NCBI GenBank assembly: GCA_002483425.1
Contig: DLHW01000045.1
Location: 3,225-47,012 of the forward strand
Origin: Methylococcaceae bacterium UBA7658
GTDB taxonomy: Bacteria; Pseudomonadota; Gammaproteobacteria; Methylococcales; Methylomonadaceae
Length of the DNA: 43,788 nucleotides
Direction: 5' to 3'
In this document: piece by piece, positions 8,439-16,797 of the stretch
Numbering within the stretch: position 1 is the stretch's first letter
Layout: each line of letters opens with the position of its first letter
Made by a program: the position numbers and the translations under genes
The notes under the pieces: model-generated
Database searches by the model: none
What the model saw: the letters and a program-made list of their open reading frames with translations, nothing else
What the model was told of the DNA's origin: nothing

Positions 8439-8909
8439 ATGATGTTGAATAAAGGTTTTACCCTAATTGAAGTGTTAGTCGCTGTCGTTATTCTTGCTGG
8501 CGGACTTTTAGGGTTGGCGGCTTTGCAGGCAAGTTCACTGAGCAATAATTATAGCGCCTATAATCGAAGTCAGGCGGTGCAGTTGGCTTATGATATTGCT
8601 GATCGAATGCGGGCAAATCCGACTGCTGCAGCTAATTACGCCGCAGTTCCGCCCTATAATTGCCCCAAAGGAGGCACTGCCGAATCTTGTCCGGCTTGTA
8701 CCTCTGCAGCAAATGTTTGCACACCAATAGAACTCGCTCAAAAAGATCTTTTTGAGTGGAACAACAATATTATTGCCGTACTACCAGTGAACGGAAGCGG
8801 GATAATTACGGCCGGAGCAAATGGTGTTTATACAGTCACCATCAGTTGGAGCGATGATAAAAAAAATTTAGGTGACAATGTGTCTTTTGTTATGACCTTT
8901 AGGCTATGA
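8439..8909 (+). CDS. pilV: Type IV pilus minor pilin PilV
   Basis: Minor pilin, part of the complex that primes pilus assembly. Leader MMLNKG is cut before FTLIEVLVAV, followed by the PilV signature GGLLGLAALQASSLSNNYSA and the RSQAVQLAYDIADRMRAN stretch. The frame extends upstream to an ATG at 8394 that overlaps the previous gene, but this would give an unusually long 21-residue leader. The ATG pair at 8439/8442 gives the normal 5-6 residue leader and is preferred. The product is 156 residues from 8439. Several cysteines (CPKGG, CPACTS, CTP) are clustered in the middle. Confidence 0.87.
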   Translation: MMLNKGFTLIEVLVAVVILAGGLLGLAALQASSLSNNYSAYNRSQAVQLAYDIADRMRANPTAAANYAAVPPYNCPKGGTAESCPACTSAANVCTPIELAQKDLFEWNNNIIAVLPVNGSGIITAGANGVYTVTISWSDDKKNLGDNVSFVMTFRL

Positions 8910-9006
8910 CAATTTGGGTGCGGGAACTATTATCTTTGGTTTTACTGAGGCAAAACATGGTTTTCAATTCAGTTCTGAGATTTTCTAACGGTTACAAAGG
9001 TTACTA

Positions 9007-9711
9007 ATGACCCATATCCGTAAATTGAGTAAAACAGGGCAGCAAAGCGGCTTTACTCTTATCGAAATTATGATCGCTTTATTGCTAGGCGCTTTTTTAA
9101 TTGGCGGTGTGTTACAAGTTTTTATCAATACTAGACAAACGTTCAGGTTGGAAGAAGCGTTGGCAAGGCTTCAAGAAAACGGGCGTTATGCCATGGATTA
9201 TATAGGCAAAGAAATTAGATTGGCCGATTTTCGTTATTGTCCTACGAAACCCAGGATGACAGATGGTATAGCCGGGGTTGACGGCAATAATGCAAATATT
9301 CCGGACGCGCCCGATACCATGACCTTGGCGTGGTCGTCACGTGTTTGCACCGATCCCTTAAACACAAGTAATGTAACTAATTTATTATCCATTGATGCTG
9401 TAAATAGCATTTTGTATAGAAATGCGTTTGTTGGCAGCAATCAACTTGTGGAAGGTGTGGAGAATATGCAGGTCTTATATGGAGTTGACACAGACGGTAA
9501 TGGAACAGCTAATTATTACGCGCAGGCAACGGGATTACCTATGGCGCAGGTCGTGAGTCTACGCGTGAGCTTATTGTTGCGAACTATTGAAAATAACGTT
9601 ACTTCAGCGCCAATCGCTTACCGCTTCAATAATGAGACGGCGCCAGCGCCGGATCGCCGGTTAAGGCGTGTTTTTACCTCAACTTTTGCGTTAAGAAACC
9701 GCATTCCGTAA
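9007..9711 (+). CDS. pilW: Type IV pilus minor pilin PilW
   Basis: 234-residue prepilin. Leader MTHIRKLSKTGQQSG, then FTLIEIMIALLLGAFLIGGV and the PilW-type stretch FINTRQTFRLEEALARLQENGRYAMDYIGKEIR. The C-terminal part contains VENMQVLYGVDTDGNG and VVSLRVSLLLRT, usual for PilW. It lies 97 bases after pilV and 17 bases before pilX, consistent with one operon. It is predicted to assemble with PilV, PilX and FimU/PilE at the pilus tip and to support PilY1. Confidence 0.88.
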   Translation: MTHIRKLSKTGQQSGFTLIEIMIALLLGAFLIGGVLQVFINTRQTFRLEEALARLQENGRYAMDYIGKEIRLADFRYCPTKPRMTDGIAGVDGNNANIPDAPDTMTLAWSSRVCTDPLNTSNVTNLLSIDAVNSILYRNAFVGSNQLVEGVENMQVLYGVDTDGNGTANYYAQATGLPMAQVVSLRVSLLLRTIENNVTSAPIAYRFNNETAPAPDRRLRRVFTSTFALRNRIP

Positions 9712-9728
9712 TTTAACGAATTGCAATA

Positions 9729-10379
9729 ATGTCTAGACATACTCAACATCATCATCAAGCCGGCGTAGTTTTAGTCATCGGTTTAATTATATTGCTAGTG
9801 TTAACGTTAATCGGTGTTTCCGGAATGCAGAATACTAGCCTTGAAGAAAAAATGGCGGGCAATTTACGTGACCGGAATCTGGCATTCCAAGCTGCGGAAG
9901 CGGCGATGAGGGATGCCGAAGCCGATATCAGAAATACTGCAAAGACAGCCTTGCCGCGTATTCAAGGGGTGTCCGATTTTACTTTAGACTGCGGCGCGTC
10001 AACGGCGACCACTGATGACGACGGACTTTGTTACAGTTTTCCTTCAATCGATTATTCCTCGGGTGTCGTTATTCCCCCTGGGTTTACTATACCAGCTCCC
10101 GGCGCAACTGTTTTGCCGAACTCCGCTACGCCACCGTCATGGCCTACCGAGGCGATGATGACAGGTGTCCCCAGTGTGCCCTACGGACGATTTACCGGCG
10201 TTAATTCTATTGCCGCCGACCAGTTGTCCGCTCAACCCCGATACATAATTCAAGCATTGAATCGAATGGGGACAAATTGTAATTCGAGAGGCGGTAAGTT
10301 TTGTTATCGAATTACTGCTCGGGCTCAGGGTGCAAACCCTAATACGGTAGTATGGCTGCAATCGATATTTATTCCATAA
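9729..10379 (+). CDS. pilX: Type IV pilus assembly protein PilX
   Basis: 216 residues. A His-rich leader (MSRHTQHHHQAG) precedes a hydrophobic helix (VVLVIGLIILLVLTLIGVSG) and the PilX N-terminal signature MQNTSLEEKMAGNLRDRNLA followed by FQAAEAAMRDAEADI. As in other PilX proteins the usual Glu5 of class III prepilins is absent. The gene is four bases upstream of an ATG of pilY1, so translation is probably coupled. It acts as a minor pilin in pilus assembly. Confidence 0.87.
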   Translation: MSRHTQHHHQAGVVLVIGLIILLVLTLIGVSGMQNTSLEEKMAGNLRDRNLAFQAAEAAMRDAEADIRNTAKTALPRIQGVSDFTLDCGASTATTDDDGLCYSFPSIDYSSGVVIPPGFTIPAPGATVLPNSATPPSWPTEAMMTGVPSVPYGRFTGVNSIAADQLSAQPRYIIQALNRMGTNCNSRGGKFCYRITARAQGANPNTVVWLQSIFIP

Positions 10380-10410
10380 TCAAATGATGTTTACCCATAG
10401 AAGGCCAAGC

Positions 10411-13400
10411 ATGAACAAGAAATCAGTACTTTTATTGTTCTTTCCCATATTTATTTCTGCTAAAGCCTTAGCATTAACGCTGGCGCAATCGCCTTTGGCT
10501 GTTAATCAAAGTGGAACGCCGCTTGTTTTGTTGAATATGGAGCGTGATCATAAATTGTATTACGAAGCCTATAACGACGCTTCAGACCTAAATAAGGACT
10601 TCGTTCTCGATATTCGCTACAAACCTTCAATAAATTATTACGGCTATTTCGATTCGCATACTTGCTACGACTACACCTCTGGAAAATTTACTCCGGTCGC
10701 GCAAACACTCAACAAGCAATGCAGTATTGCGACCGCGTGGAGCGGGGATTTCCTAAATTATCTGACAATGTCCAGAATCGATGCGTTAAGAAAAGTATTG
10801 TATGGCGGAAAACGGAGTACCGATACCTCGACCGCAACCGTTCTGGAGCGTTCTTATATACCTCAAGATGCACATAGCTGGGGTAAAGAATACACGAGCA
10901 CGACAGTCGACGGCTATGATATAGCGGCTTATTCCCCTCTTAACCAACCGGTATCGGGAAGGCGCCATCTGTTTGCCAACACGACGTTACTTTGTCCATC
11001 GGGCAATGCCGATCCTGGTTGTAATAGTAATGCTGGATTACCGTTACTGAGAGTATTGAACGATACAACCTTCAGGGTTTGGGAATGGCTTTCTATAGAA
11101 AGACCGGTTGCCGGTGTGCAATGTGCTACCGGTAATAATGTCAGAACAAATTGTGTGCCTCCCGCATCGTCGTTAAGTAACTGGGAAAAAGTCCCGGCTG
11201 CGAATTTTACTAATTTAAAACAAGCGACGTGGTCAAAATCGGGCTGTACGACCCACCCGTCCAATACGGCAGATTTCGCCACTCTTGAAACGTGCGCTAA
11301 AAGTAAAACGAAATACGGCGAAGGAGCTGTGACAAAAATTGATGGCTCCGGTAATCCTTTTTCCTCAGCTGGCGGTTCTCAGGATAATTACTTTACCCTG
11401 TTTACCGGTAAACTTACCATTCCGGCGGGTGAAAACGGCACCTATAACATCGGTGTCGACGGTGACGATGCGGTTGAGGTCTATATTGACGGTAGTTTGG
11501 TTGTCGGCTGGTACGGGGGCCACGCTGATTGTGCGAACAGTACCAGTTGTTTTGAAAGTCACGATAATACGATCACTTTATCGGCAGGCGATCATAATAT
11601 CGTTTTTAGACATGAAGAGGCTAACGGTGGTGACACTTACTATCTGCGTTGGCAGAAACCTGTGGTTTCAACCACTGCTATGACGGATTATGTCGTTAGA
11701 GTTGATGTTTGCAAAACCGGTTTTCTCGAAAGCGATTGTCGCGGTTATCCGAGAAATAACCCCGCCGTATTTAAGCCGAGCGGTCTGTTACAGCAATACG
11801 GGGAACCTAACAGGATGGCGTTTGGATTGCTGACCGGCACCTATACCAAAAACGTTTCGGGCGGTGTGTTACGTAAGAATATTTCGACTATCACTGATGA
11901 AATAGTGGCTGCAACCGGTCAATTCAGTAATACAGTTGGCATTATCAAAAGCATTGACTCATTGAAAATAACTGGTTTTGGCGGTAGTTATTCCTACGAT
12001 CAAAATTGCGGAGTTCCCGAAGTTAACGGTATTTTAACCGAGGGGCGCTGCCGTATGTGGGGCAATCCTACCGCAGAAATCATGTATGAAGGATTGCGCT
12101 ATTTCGCTGGAAAAACATCGCCCACTTCGGCGTTCGCTTATACCGATAGCGGAAGTGACGACAATGCTTTAGGTCTTACTCAAGCAACTTGGCAGAATCC
12201 TTATAGAACGACCTCTGGTGGGTTCCCGTCTTGTTCTAAGCCGTCGCAACTTGTATTCAGCGATATTAATCCTAACTTCGATACCGATCAGGTACCCGGA
12301 CGAAATGAATATACGTTGCCGACACCGCTTCCATCTGCTTTTACAGGTGATTTGAGCGGGTTAAACGTATCTTCCCTTGCAGATACCATTTGGAATGCCG
12401 AATACGGATCTTCGGCCTCATTATTTATTGGTCAATCTGGGGCGAACTTTGATGGTGCGCCTACGCCTAAAACCGCCAGTAGTTTTGCAAGTATCCGGGG
12501 GCTTTCGCCGGAAGAGCCGACCCAGCAAGGCGGCTATTATGCGGGCAGTATCGGTTTGTATGGCAAAACGAACGATTTGAATTCTGCCGCCGGTGATCAG
12601 AAAGTTGATACATTCAGTATTGCGTTGGCTTCGCCCTTACCGCGCATAACGTTTCCTTTAAACGGTAAAGCAATCACCTTGGTGCCATTCGCTAAAACCG
12701 TTGGCGGTTGTGGAAGCGTAACTACAACGCAAGGTAATTATCAACCAACTAACACGATTGTAGACTTCTATGTTGATACGATTGCGAATACCGATGCATC
12801 AAATATCAATGCATCCATAAACGGAGGTAGACCCTACGCTAAATTCAGAATCAATTATGAAGATTCGGAGTACGGTTCGGATCACGACATGGATGCAATT
12901 GTCGAATATGAGTTAACCGCCAAATCAAATAATACGCTCGATATAAGAGCACTATCGGCTTATGCGGCAGGCGGTTGTATTCAGCATATGGGGTATGTGA
13001 TTTCAGGAACTTCATCAGATGGAATTTATCTTGAAGTTCGAGATCCGGATACGGCTACAGACGTCGATTATTATCTCGATACGCCAAATACTGCCGGTGT
13101 CGCTTTGCCTACCGATACAACCCGGAATTTCTCAGCAGGAAGTACTTCATCAGCCGCTTTTGTTGCGCACGATCCGTTATGGTATGCCGCAAAATGGGGT
13201 GGATTTCTTGATATAAATGAAAACAACGCGCTTGACGATTCAGGTACTGTCAAGGAGTGGGATAACAGGAGTGGCGGCGATGGGGTGCCGGATAGTTACT
13301 TCCTTGTAACCAATGCCGCAGAGCTTAAAGAGCAGTTAGATAGAGCGTTTACTGAAATCCTCGAGCGCGATGGTTCTGCTTCCGCGGCAGCGACAAATTC

Positions 13401-15603
13401 AACAAGTCTTGATAATGAAAGCAGAGTTTACCAAGCAAAGTTCAATAGTTCGGATTGGAGCGGTCAATTATTATCTTTTAAATTAAGTATTGATGGTACG
13501 TTAGAAACCGTTCCCGAATGGGATGCAGGCAAAAACATCAATTTTCAAAATTTCAGTACCGGCCGGGCGATCCTTACTAAAGGAGTGTCGGACGGTGTGC
13601 CTTTTAACTATGTTAATCTAACCGGACCGTCAACGACAGCTGGGACGCAACAAAACTTACTCGATAAGAATGCAGCAGGGGTTACAGACAATTGTGGCTT
13701 GGAGCGTGTGGCTTATCTAAGAGGTGATGAGGTTGATGAAGGTTCCAGCGGCAGCTTTACCTGCGCATCGGGAAGCACGATCAGTAATTTCCGGGAAAGA
13801 GCTAACAGTAAATTAGGCGATATCGTGAATTCGAATCCAATTTATGCCGGTCCGCCTGGTGCGGGATATTCGGATGCTGAGCATCCAGGGTACGGCGCAT
13901 TCCGGAAATTAAAAGCGAGTCGAAAACCGGTGATTTATGTAGGCGCAAACGATGGGATGCTGCATGGCTTCGATGCGTCCATCGATACTTCCACTGATAT
14001 TACTGGTGTGCCCACAGCAACTTCGGGAGATGAGGTTTTGGCTTATATACCCAGCGCGGTGTTTGCTAATCTGAGTAAATTAACCGATCAGACGTATAAT
14101 CAAAATCATCTTTATTTCGTCGATGGATCGCCGATGATTGCGGATATCGATATAGACTCATCTTCAAGTAATGATTGGCGTACGATATTGGTGGGCGCGA
14201 TGGGAGCTGGCGGAAAGGGTTACTATGCGCTGGATATAACCGAACCGGCTAACTTTTCAGAAAGTAACGCTAGCGATCTATTGCTCTGGGAGTTTACCGA
14301 TACAGATATGGGCTTCGCCTACAATCTGCCGCCCACTATACTTTCTCGCAATCAAGCTAAACAGATCGTAAAAGTAAAAGTTAACGGCGAACAAAAGTGG
14401 GCGGCTATCGTGAGTAACGGTTATAACAGCCCGAACGGAAAGTCTGTTTTATATGTAATTTTCATCGAAAATGGTGTAGATGGTACTTGGAGTACCGGAG
14501 ATTTTATTAAAATTGTTGCTGACTCACCGGTTGGACTCGATAACGGTTTATCGACTCCAGTACCGTTTGACTCCGACGACGATGGCTTTGTAGATACAGT
14601 CTATGCCGGCGATTTGAAGGGAAATCTCTGGAAATTCCTCATTGGCGCAAACTCCTTGGATACGACAGTGGCTGGCGTAACCGATGCCACTTCAACTTGG
14701 AAGCTGGCTTTTTCAACATCAACGTGCGGGAACTCAACCCCTAGCACCTGTTTACCGTTATTTAAAGCGGTTAATTCCGCCGGGCAAGCGCAACCGGTTA
14801 TTTGGCCCCCCGAAGTTGAATACCACCCGGTTAATGGTCAGTTAATCATGTTCGGCACGGGTAAGTTTTTAGAAACCGTTGATATTAGCACTACCGATGT
14901 ACAAAGTTTTTACGGGATATGGGACAGGATAGATGGCACTCGAATCAATACAAGAGCAGCAGATTTGCTTAGACAAGAACTATCGGCAAATCCATGCCCG
15001 GCGCCGCCGGCAGTTCCACCTGCAGGAACAGCGTGTACATTAATTACCTCAGAGGGAGAGTTTCGTCGTCCTACTGCCAATCTCATTAATTGGCGGCCTG
15101 CGCCTCCTGCAATATTTGCTTTGGCAAACTGTACAGGGGCATGTACGCCAACGCATATGGGGTGGTATATGGATCTTATCGCTACAAGAGAAAGGGTTAC
15201 CGGTATTCCTAAACTGATTGGTCCTTATATTTTCTTTAACACGTTGATACCTTCTGATAATACCTGCTCCAAAGCTGACGGATTTTTACAATTCCTAGAC
15301 TTTGCAAGCGGTGCATTGGTGAGCAGTCCAGTAATAGACACGAATGGCGACGGTAAGATCGACCCCAACGACTCCTTAGTAGGGGGCTTTAAAATTGGGG
15401 CTATATTAGGTGGCAGCACGATTATTACAAGTTCTTCGGACTATGGTTTTGGCGAAGGTCCTGGTCTAGGTTCAGATGGCTTAGGTAGCGGTAATGCTGT
15501 GGCAGTTTCCTCAGGGGTCTCGGGTGAATTAACTGATACTGAGTTATCCATACCAAAGAAAAATTTAAGAGGACGGCTCAGTTGGAGAGAAATTATCCGT
15601 TAA
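10411..15603 (+). CDS. pilY1: PilY1-type pilus tip adhesin with PA14-like insertion
   Basis: Large secreted type IV pilus adhesin/assembly factor. The chosen ATG at 10411 gives a clean signal peptide (MNKKSVLLLFFPIFISAKALA) behind an AAGG; the frame reaches an ATG at 10384. About 1730 residues, long for PilY1 (P. aeruginosa about 1160). From the start: the conserved PilY1 N-terminal region; a PA14-like beta domain near 326-418 (TYNIGVDGDDAVEVYIDGSL and the later DTYYLRW); a long middle region; then the C-terminal PilY1 beta-propeller starting near KLGDIVNSNPIYAG with the calcium loop DSDDDGFVD (about 1386-1411), which in relatives controls pilus retraction. A second Ca-type loop, DTNGDGKIDPND, lies near 1645. 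There is no obvious intact MIDAS-type vWA domain. Confidence 0.92.
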   Translation: MNKKSVLLLFFPIFISAKALALTLAQSPLAVNQSGTPLVLLNMERDHKLYYEAYNDASDLNKDFVLDIRYKPSINYYGYFDSHTCYDYTSGKFTPVAQTLNKQCSIATAWSGDFLNYLTMSRIDALRKVLYGGKRSTDTSTATVLERSYIPQDAHSWGKEYTSTTVDGYDIAAYSPLNQPVSGRRHLFANTTLLCPSGNADPGCNSNAGLPLLRVLNDTTFRVWEWLSIERPVAGVQCATGNNVRTNCVPPASSLSNWEKVPAANFTNLKQATWSKSGCTTHPSNTADFATLETCAKSKTKYGEGAVTKIDGSGNPFSSAGGSQDNYFTLFTGKLTIPAGENGTYNIGVDGDDAVEVYIDGSLVVGWYGGHADCANSTSCFESHDNTITLSAGDHNIVFRHEEANGGDTYYLRWQKPVVSTTAMTDYVVRVDVCKTGFLESDCRGYPRNNPAVFKPSGLLQQYGEPNRMAFGLLTGTYTKNVSGGVLRKNISTITDEIVAATGQFSNTVGIIKSIDSLKITGFGGSYSYDQNCGVPEVNGILTEGRCRMWGNPTAEIMYEGLRYFAGKTSPTSAFAYTDSGSDDNALGLTQATWQNPYRTTSGGFPSCSKPSQLVFSDINPNFDTDQVPGRNEYTLPTPLPSAFTGDLSGLNVSSLADTIWNAEYGSSASLFIGQSGANFDGAPTPKTASSFASIRGLSPEEPTQQGGYYAGSIGLYGKTNDLNSAAGDQKVDTFSIALASPLPRITFPLNGKAITLVPFAKTVGGCGSVTTTQGNYQPTNTIVDFYVDTIANTDASNINASINGGRPYAKFRINYEDSEYGSDHDMDAIVEYELTAKSNNTLDIRALSAYAAGGCIQHMGYVISGTSSDGIYLEVRDPDTATDVDYYLDTPNTAGVALPTDTTRNFSAGSTSSAAFVAHDPLWYAAKWGGFLDINENNALDDSGTVKEWDNRSGGDGVPDSYFLVTNAAELKEQLDRAFTEILERDGSASAAATNSTSLDNESRVYQAKFNSSDWSGQLLSFKLSIDGTLETVPEWDAGKNINFQNFSTGRAILTKGVSDGVPFNYVNLTGPSTTAGTQQNLLDKNAAGVTDNCGLERVAYLRGDEVDEGSSGSFTCASGSTISNFRERANSKLGDIVNSNPIYAGPPGAGYSDAEHPGYGAFRKLKASRKPVIYVGANDGMLHGFDASIDTSTDITGVPTATSGDEVLAYIPSAVFANLSKLTDQTYNQNHLYFVDGSPMIADIDIDSSSSNDWRTILVGAMGAGGKGYYALDITEPANFSESNASDLLLWEFTDTDMGFAYNLPPTILSRNQAKQIVKVKVNGEQKWAAIVSNGYNSPNGKSVLYVIFIENGVDGTWSTGDFIKIVADSPVGLDNGLSTPVPFDSDDDGFVDTVYAGDLKGNLWKFLIGANSLDTTVAGVTDATSTWKLAFSTSTCGNSTPSTCLPLFKAVNSAGQAQPVIWPPEVEYHPVNGQLIMFGTGKFLETVDISTTDVQSFYGIWDRIDGTRINTRAADLLRQELSANPCPAPPAVPPAGTACTLITSEGEFRRPTANLINWRPAPPAIFALANCTGACTPTHMGWYMDLIATRERVTGIPKLIGPYIFFNTLIPSDNTCSKADGFLQFLDFASGALVSSPVIDTNGDGKIDPNDSLVGGFKIGAILGGSTIITSSSDYGFGEGPGLGSDGLGSGNAVAVSSGVSGELTDTELSIPKKNLRGRLSWREIIR

Positions 15604-15664
15604 TTACAAAAAATAGTTTAAATTTAAGGTATAGGATTCGATTTGCAGATAAAAAATTAAATAT

Positions 15665-15838
15665 CAAATTAAGGAATCTCTAAACAAGTTGATTTCGTTC
15701 ATACCAAAGGATGTAAGCGGTTCACAAGCTTTTATAACCTGAAGGTCAGCTGCTCTTCAGGGGTGGCGCTAACGAAATCAAACGCGCGCTATTCGTCCTG
15801 AGTTACCTAAGGATTTATTCTGAGTTTCCTTTAATATG
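15665..15838. repeat. MITE-like element between pilY1 and pilE
   Basis: A 174-base element in the 285-base pilY1-pilE gap. The left end (AAATTAAGGAATCTCTAAAC) and the reverse complement of the right end (ATATTAAAGGAAACTCAGAA) are alike, forming imperfect terminal inverted repeats. The centre shares GGTTC..CAAGCTTTTATNACCT with the copy at 16652 and carries ATTCGTCCTGAG. It has no coding capacity. A non-autonomous transposon or REPIN-type element is likely. Confidence 0.6.
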
Positions 15839-15888
15839 AAGGTTTTTTTAATGAAGTTTTAATACACATACAACCATCTTAAAGATCT

Positions 15889-16386
15889 ATGTTTATTAAT
15901 AAACAAACTAAGGGTTTTACCTTAATTGAATTAATGATTGCGGTAGCGATTGTTGGCATTTTAGCGGCCATAGCTGTGCCGAGTTATCAAGAAAGCATGA
16001 GAAAATCCCGTCGTGCGGATGCTCAAGGTGCTTTGATGAATTTTGCCAATGGCATGGAACGGCATTTTACTGAAGCTAATACCTATTGCGACGCAGCAGG
16101 CGATGCTACCGAAACCGAAGCAGGCGAATCATGCGGTGCAGCGGGCGAGTTTGATGAAGGCGAACCGCTTGCATCGGTATTTTCTCCAACCGGTAAGACG
16201 ATCGATTTTTATACATTTCGAATTCAAGACGTTACTATGAATTCATTTACGATCAGAGCGAGTCCGATACCCGGCGGGGCTCAGCAATCAGATGGGTTTT
16301 TATTGCTGACTTCCACAGGAATTCGCCAATGGGATAGAAATGACAATGGCGTAATAGAATCGCCCGGGGAAGATAATTGGGAATAA
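15889..16386 (+). CDS. pilE: Type IV pilin-like minor pilin PilE
   Basis: 165-residue prepilin with leader MFINKQTKG, then FTLIELMIAVAIVGILAAIA and VPSYQESMRKSRRADAQGAL, the PilE-type minor pilin N-terminus. Two cysteines (YCDAAG and ESCGAAG) bracket a Glu-rich loop. The C-terminus RQWDRNDNGVIESPGEDNW matches the conserved end of these minor pilins. It is the last gene in the usual fimU-pilV-W-X-Y1-E order, but here a MITE-like repeat separates it from pilY1, so it may need its own promoter. There is no strong Shine-Dalgarno sequence. Confidence 0.87.
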   Translation: MFINKQTKGFTLIELMIAVAIVGILAAIAVPSYQESMRKSRRADAQGALMNFANGMERHFTEANTYCDAAGDATETEAGESCGAAGEFDEGEPLASVFSPTGKTIDFYTFRIQDVTMNSFTIRASPIPGGAQQSDGFLLLTSTGIRQWDRNDNGVIESPGEDNWE

Positions 16387-16461
16387 TGATTAATTGTATA
16401 TCGGTCGCACAAGATATTGAAAGTTACTGTTTTTAAACAATGTTTACGATGCTGAATTATT

Positions 16462-16648
16462 TTAGGCTCTAGACACGTTTTGGAGTTCTTCAGCAAGATT
16501 GAGCAAGCCTGCTTTATGTTTGATGATTGGATTGTTAGTATGCGGCATGAGCGTTACCTCTGTTGATTACGGATTCGACACCCTTATCAAACTCGGTAAC
16601 GCTCTCATTTTCAAGTGCTGTGTCAGATTAGATTGAGACTAGTACACA
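16462..16648 (-). pseudogene. Remnant of an IS481-family transposase and its left IS end
   Basis: On the minus strand an ATG at 16548 opens a 28-codon stub whose product begins MPHTNNPIIKHKAGLLNLAE and stops just after NVSRA. This matches the N-terminus that I know from IS481-family transposases; everything beyond it is lost. Upstream of the ATG the sequence runs to TGTGTACTAGTCTCAATC (to about 16648), a TGT-starting end as expected for that family. The recognition rests on recall of the family and not on a search. Confidence 0.6.
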
Positions 16649-16797
16649 AAAGTGGTTCGGCAAGCTTTTATTACCTAAAGGTCTAAAGTGTTCTTAAGGA
16701 TACACTAATCAACGAAATCTATTATTTCCATTCGGCCTTATGCGCTTTGGGTGCTGATCTTGTCGAAGGATTTAATCAGAAACTTCATATTTCCTTG
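16649..16797. repeat. Degenerate MITE copy, left end lost, running into the fadE 3' end
   Basis: GTGGTTCGGCAAGCTTTTAT at 16652 matches the centre of the element at 15665-15838, and both continue to an AACGAAATC word. The right part has CTTGTCGAAGGA, and near 16777-16797 a degenerate terminal repeat (TATTTCCTT) that falls inside the last codons of fadE. The left end is missing at the border with the IS481 remnant. Together with that remnant it fills the 398-base gap after pilE. Confidence 0.5.
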
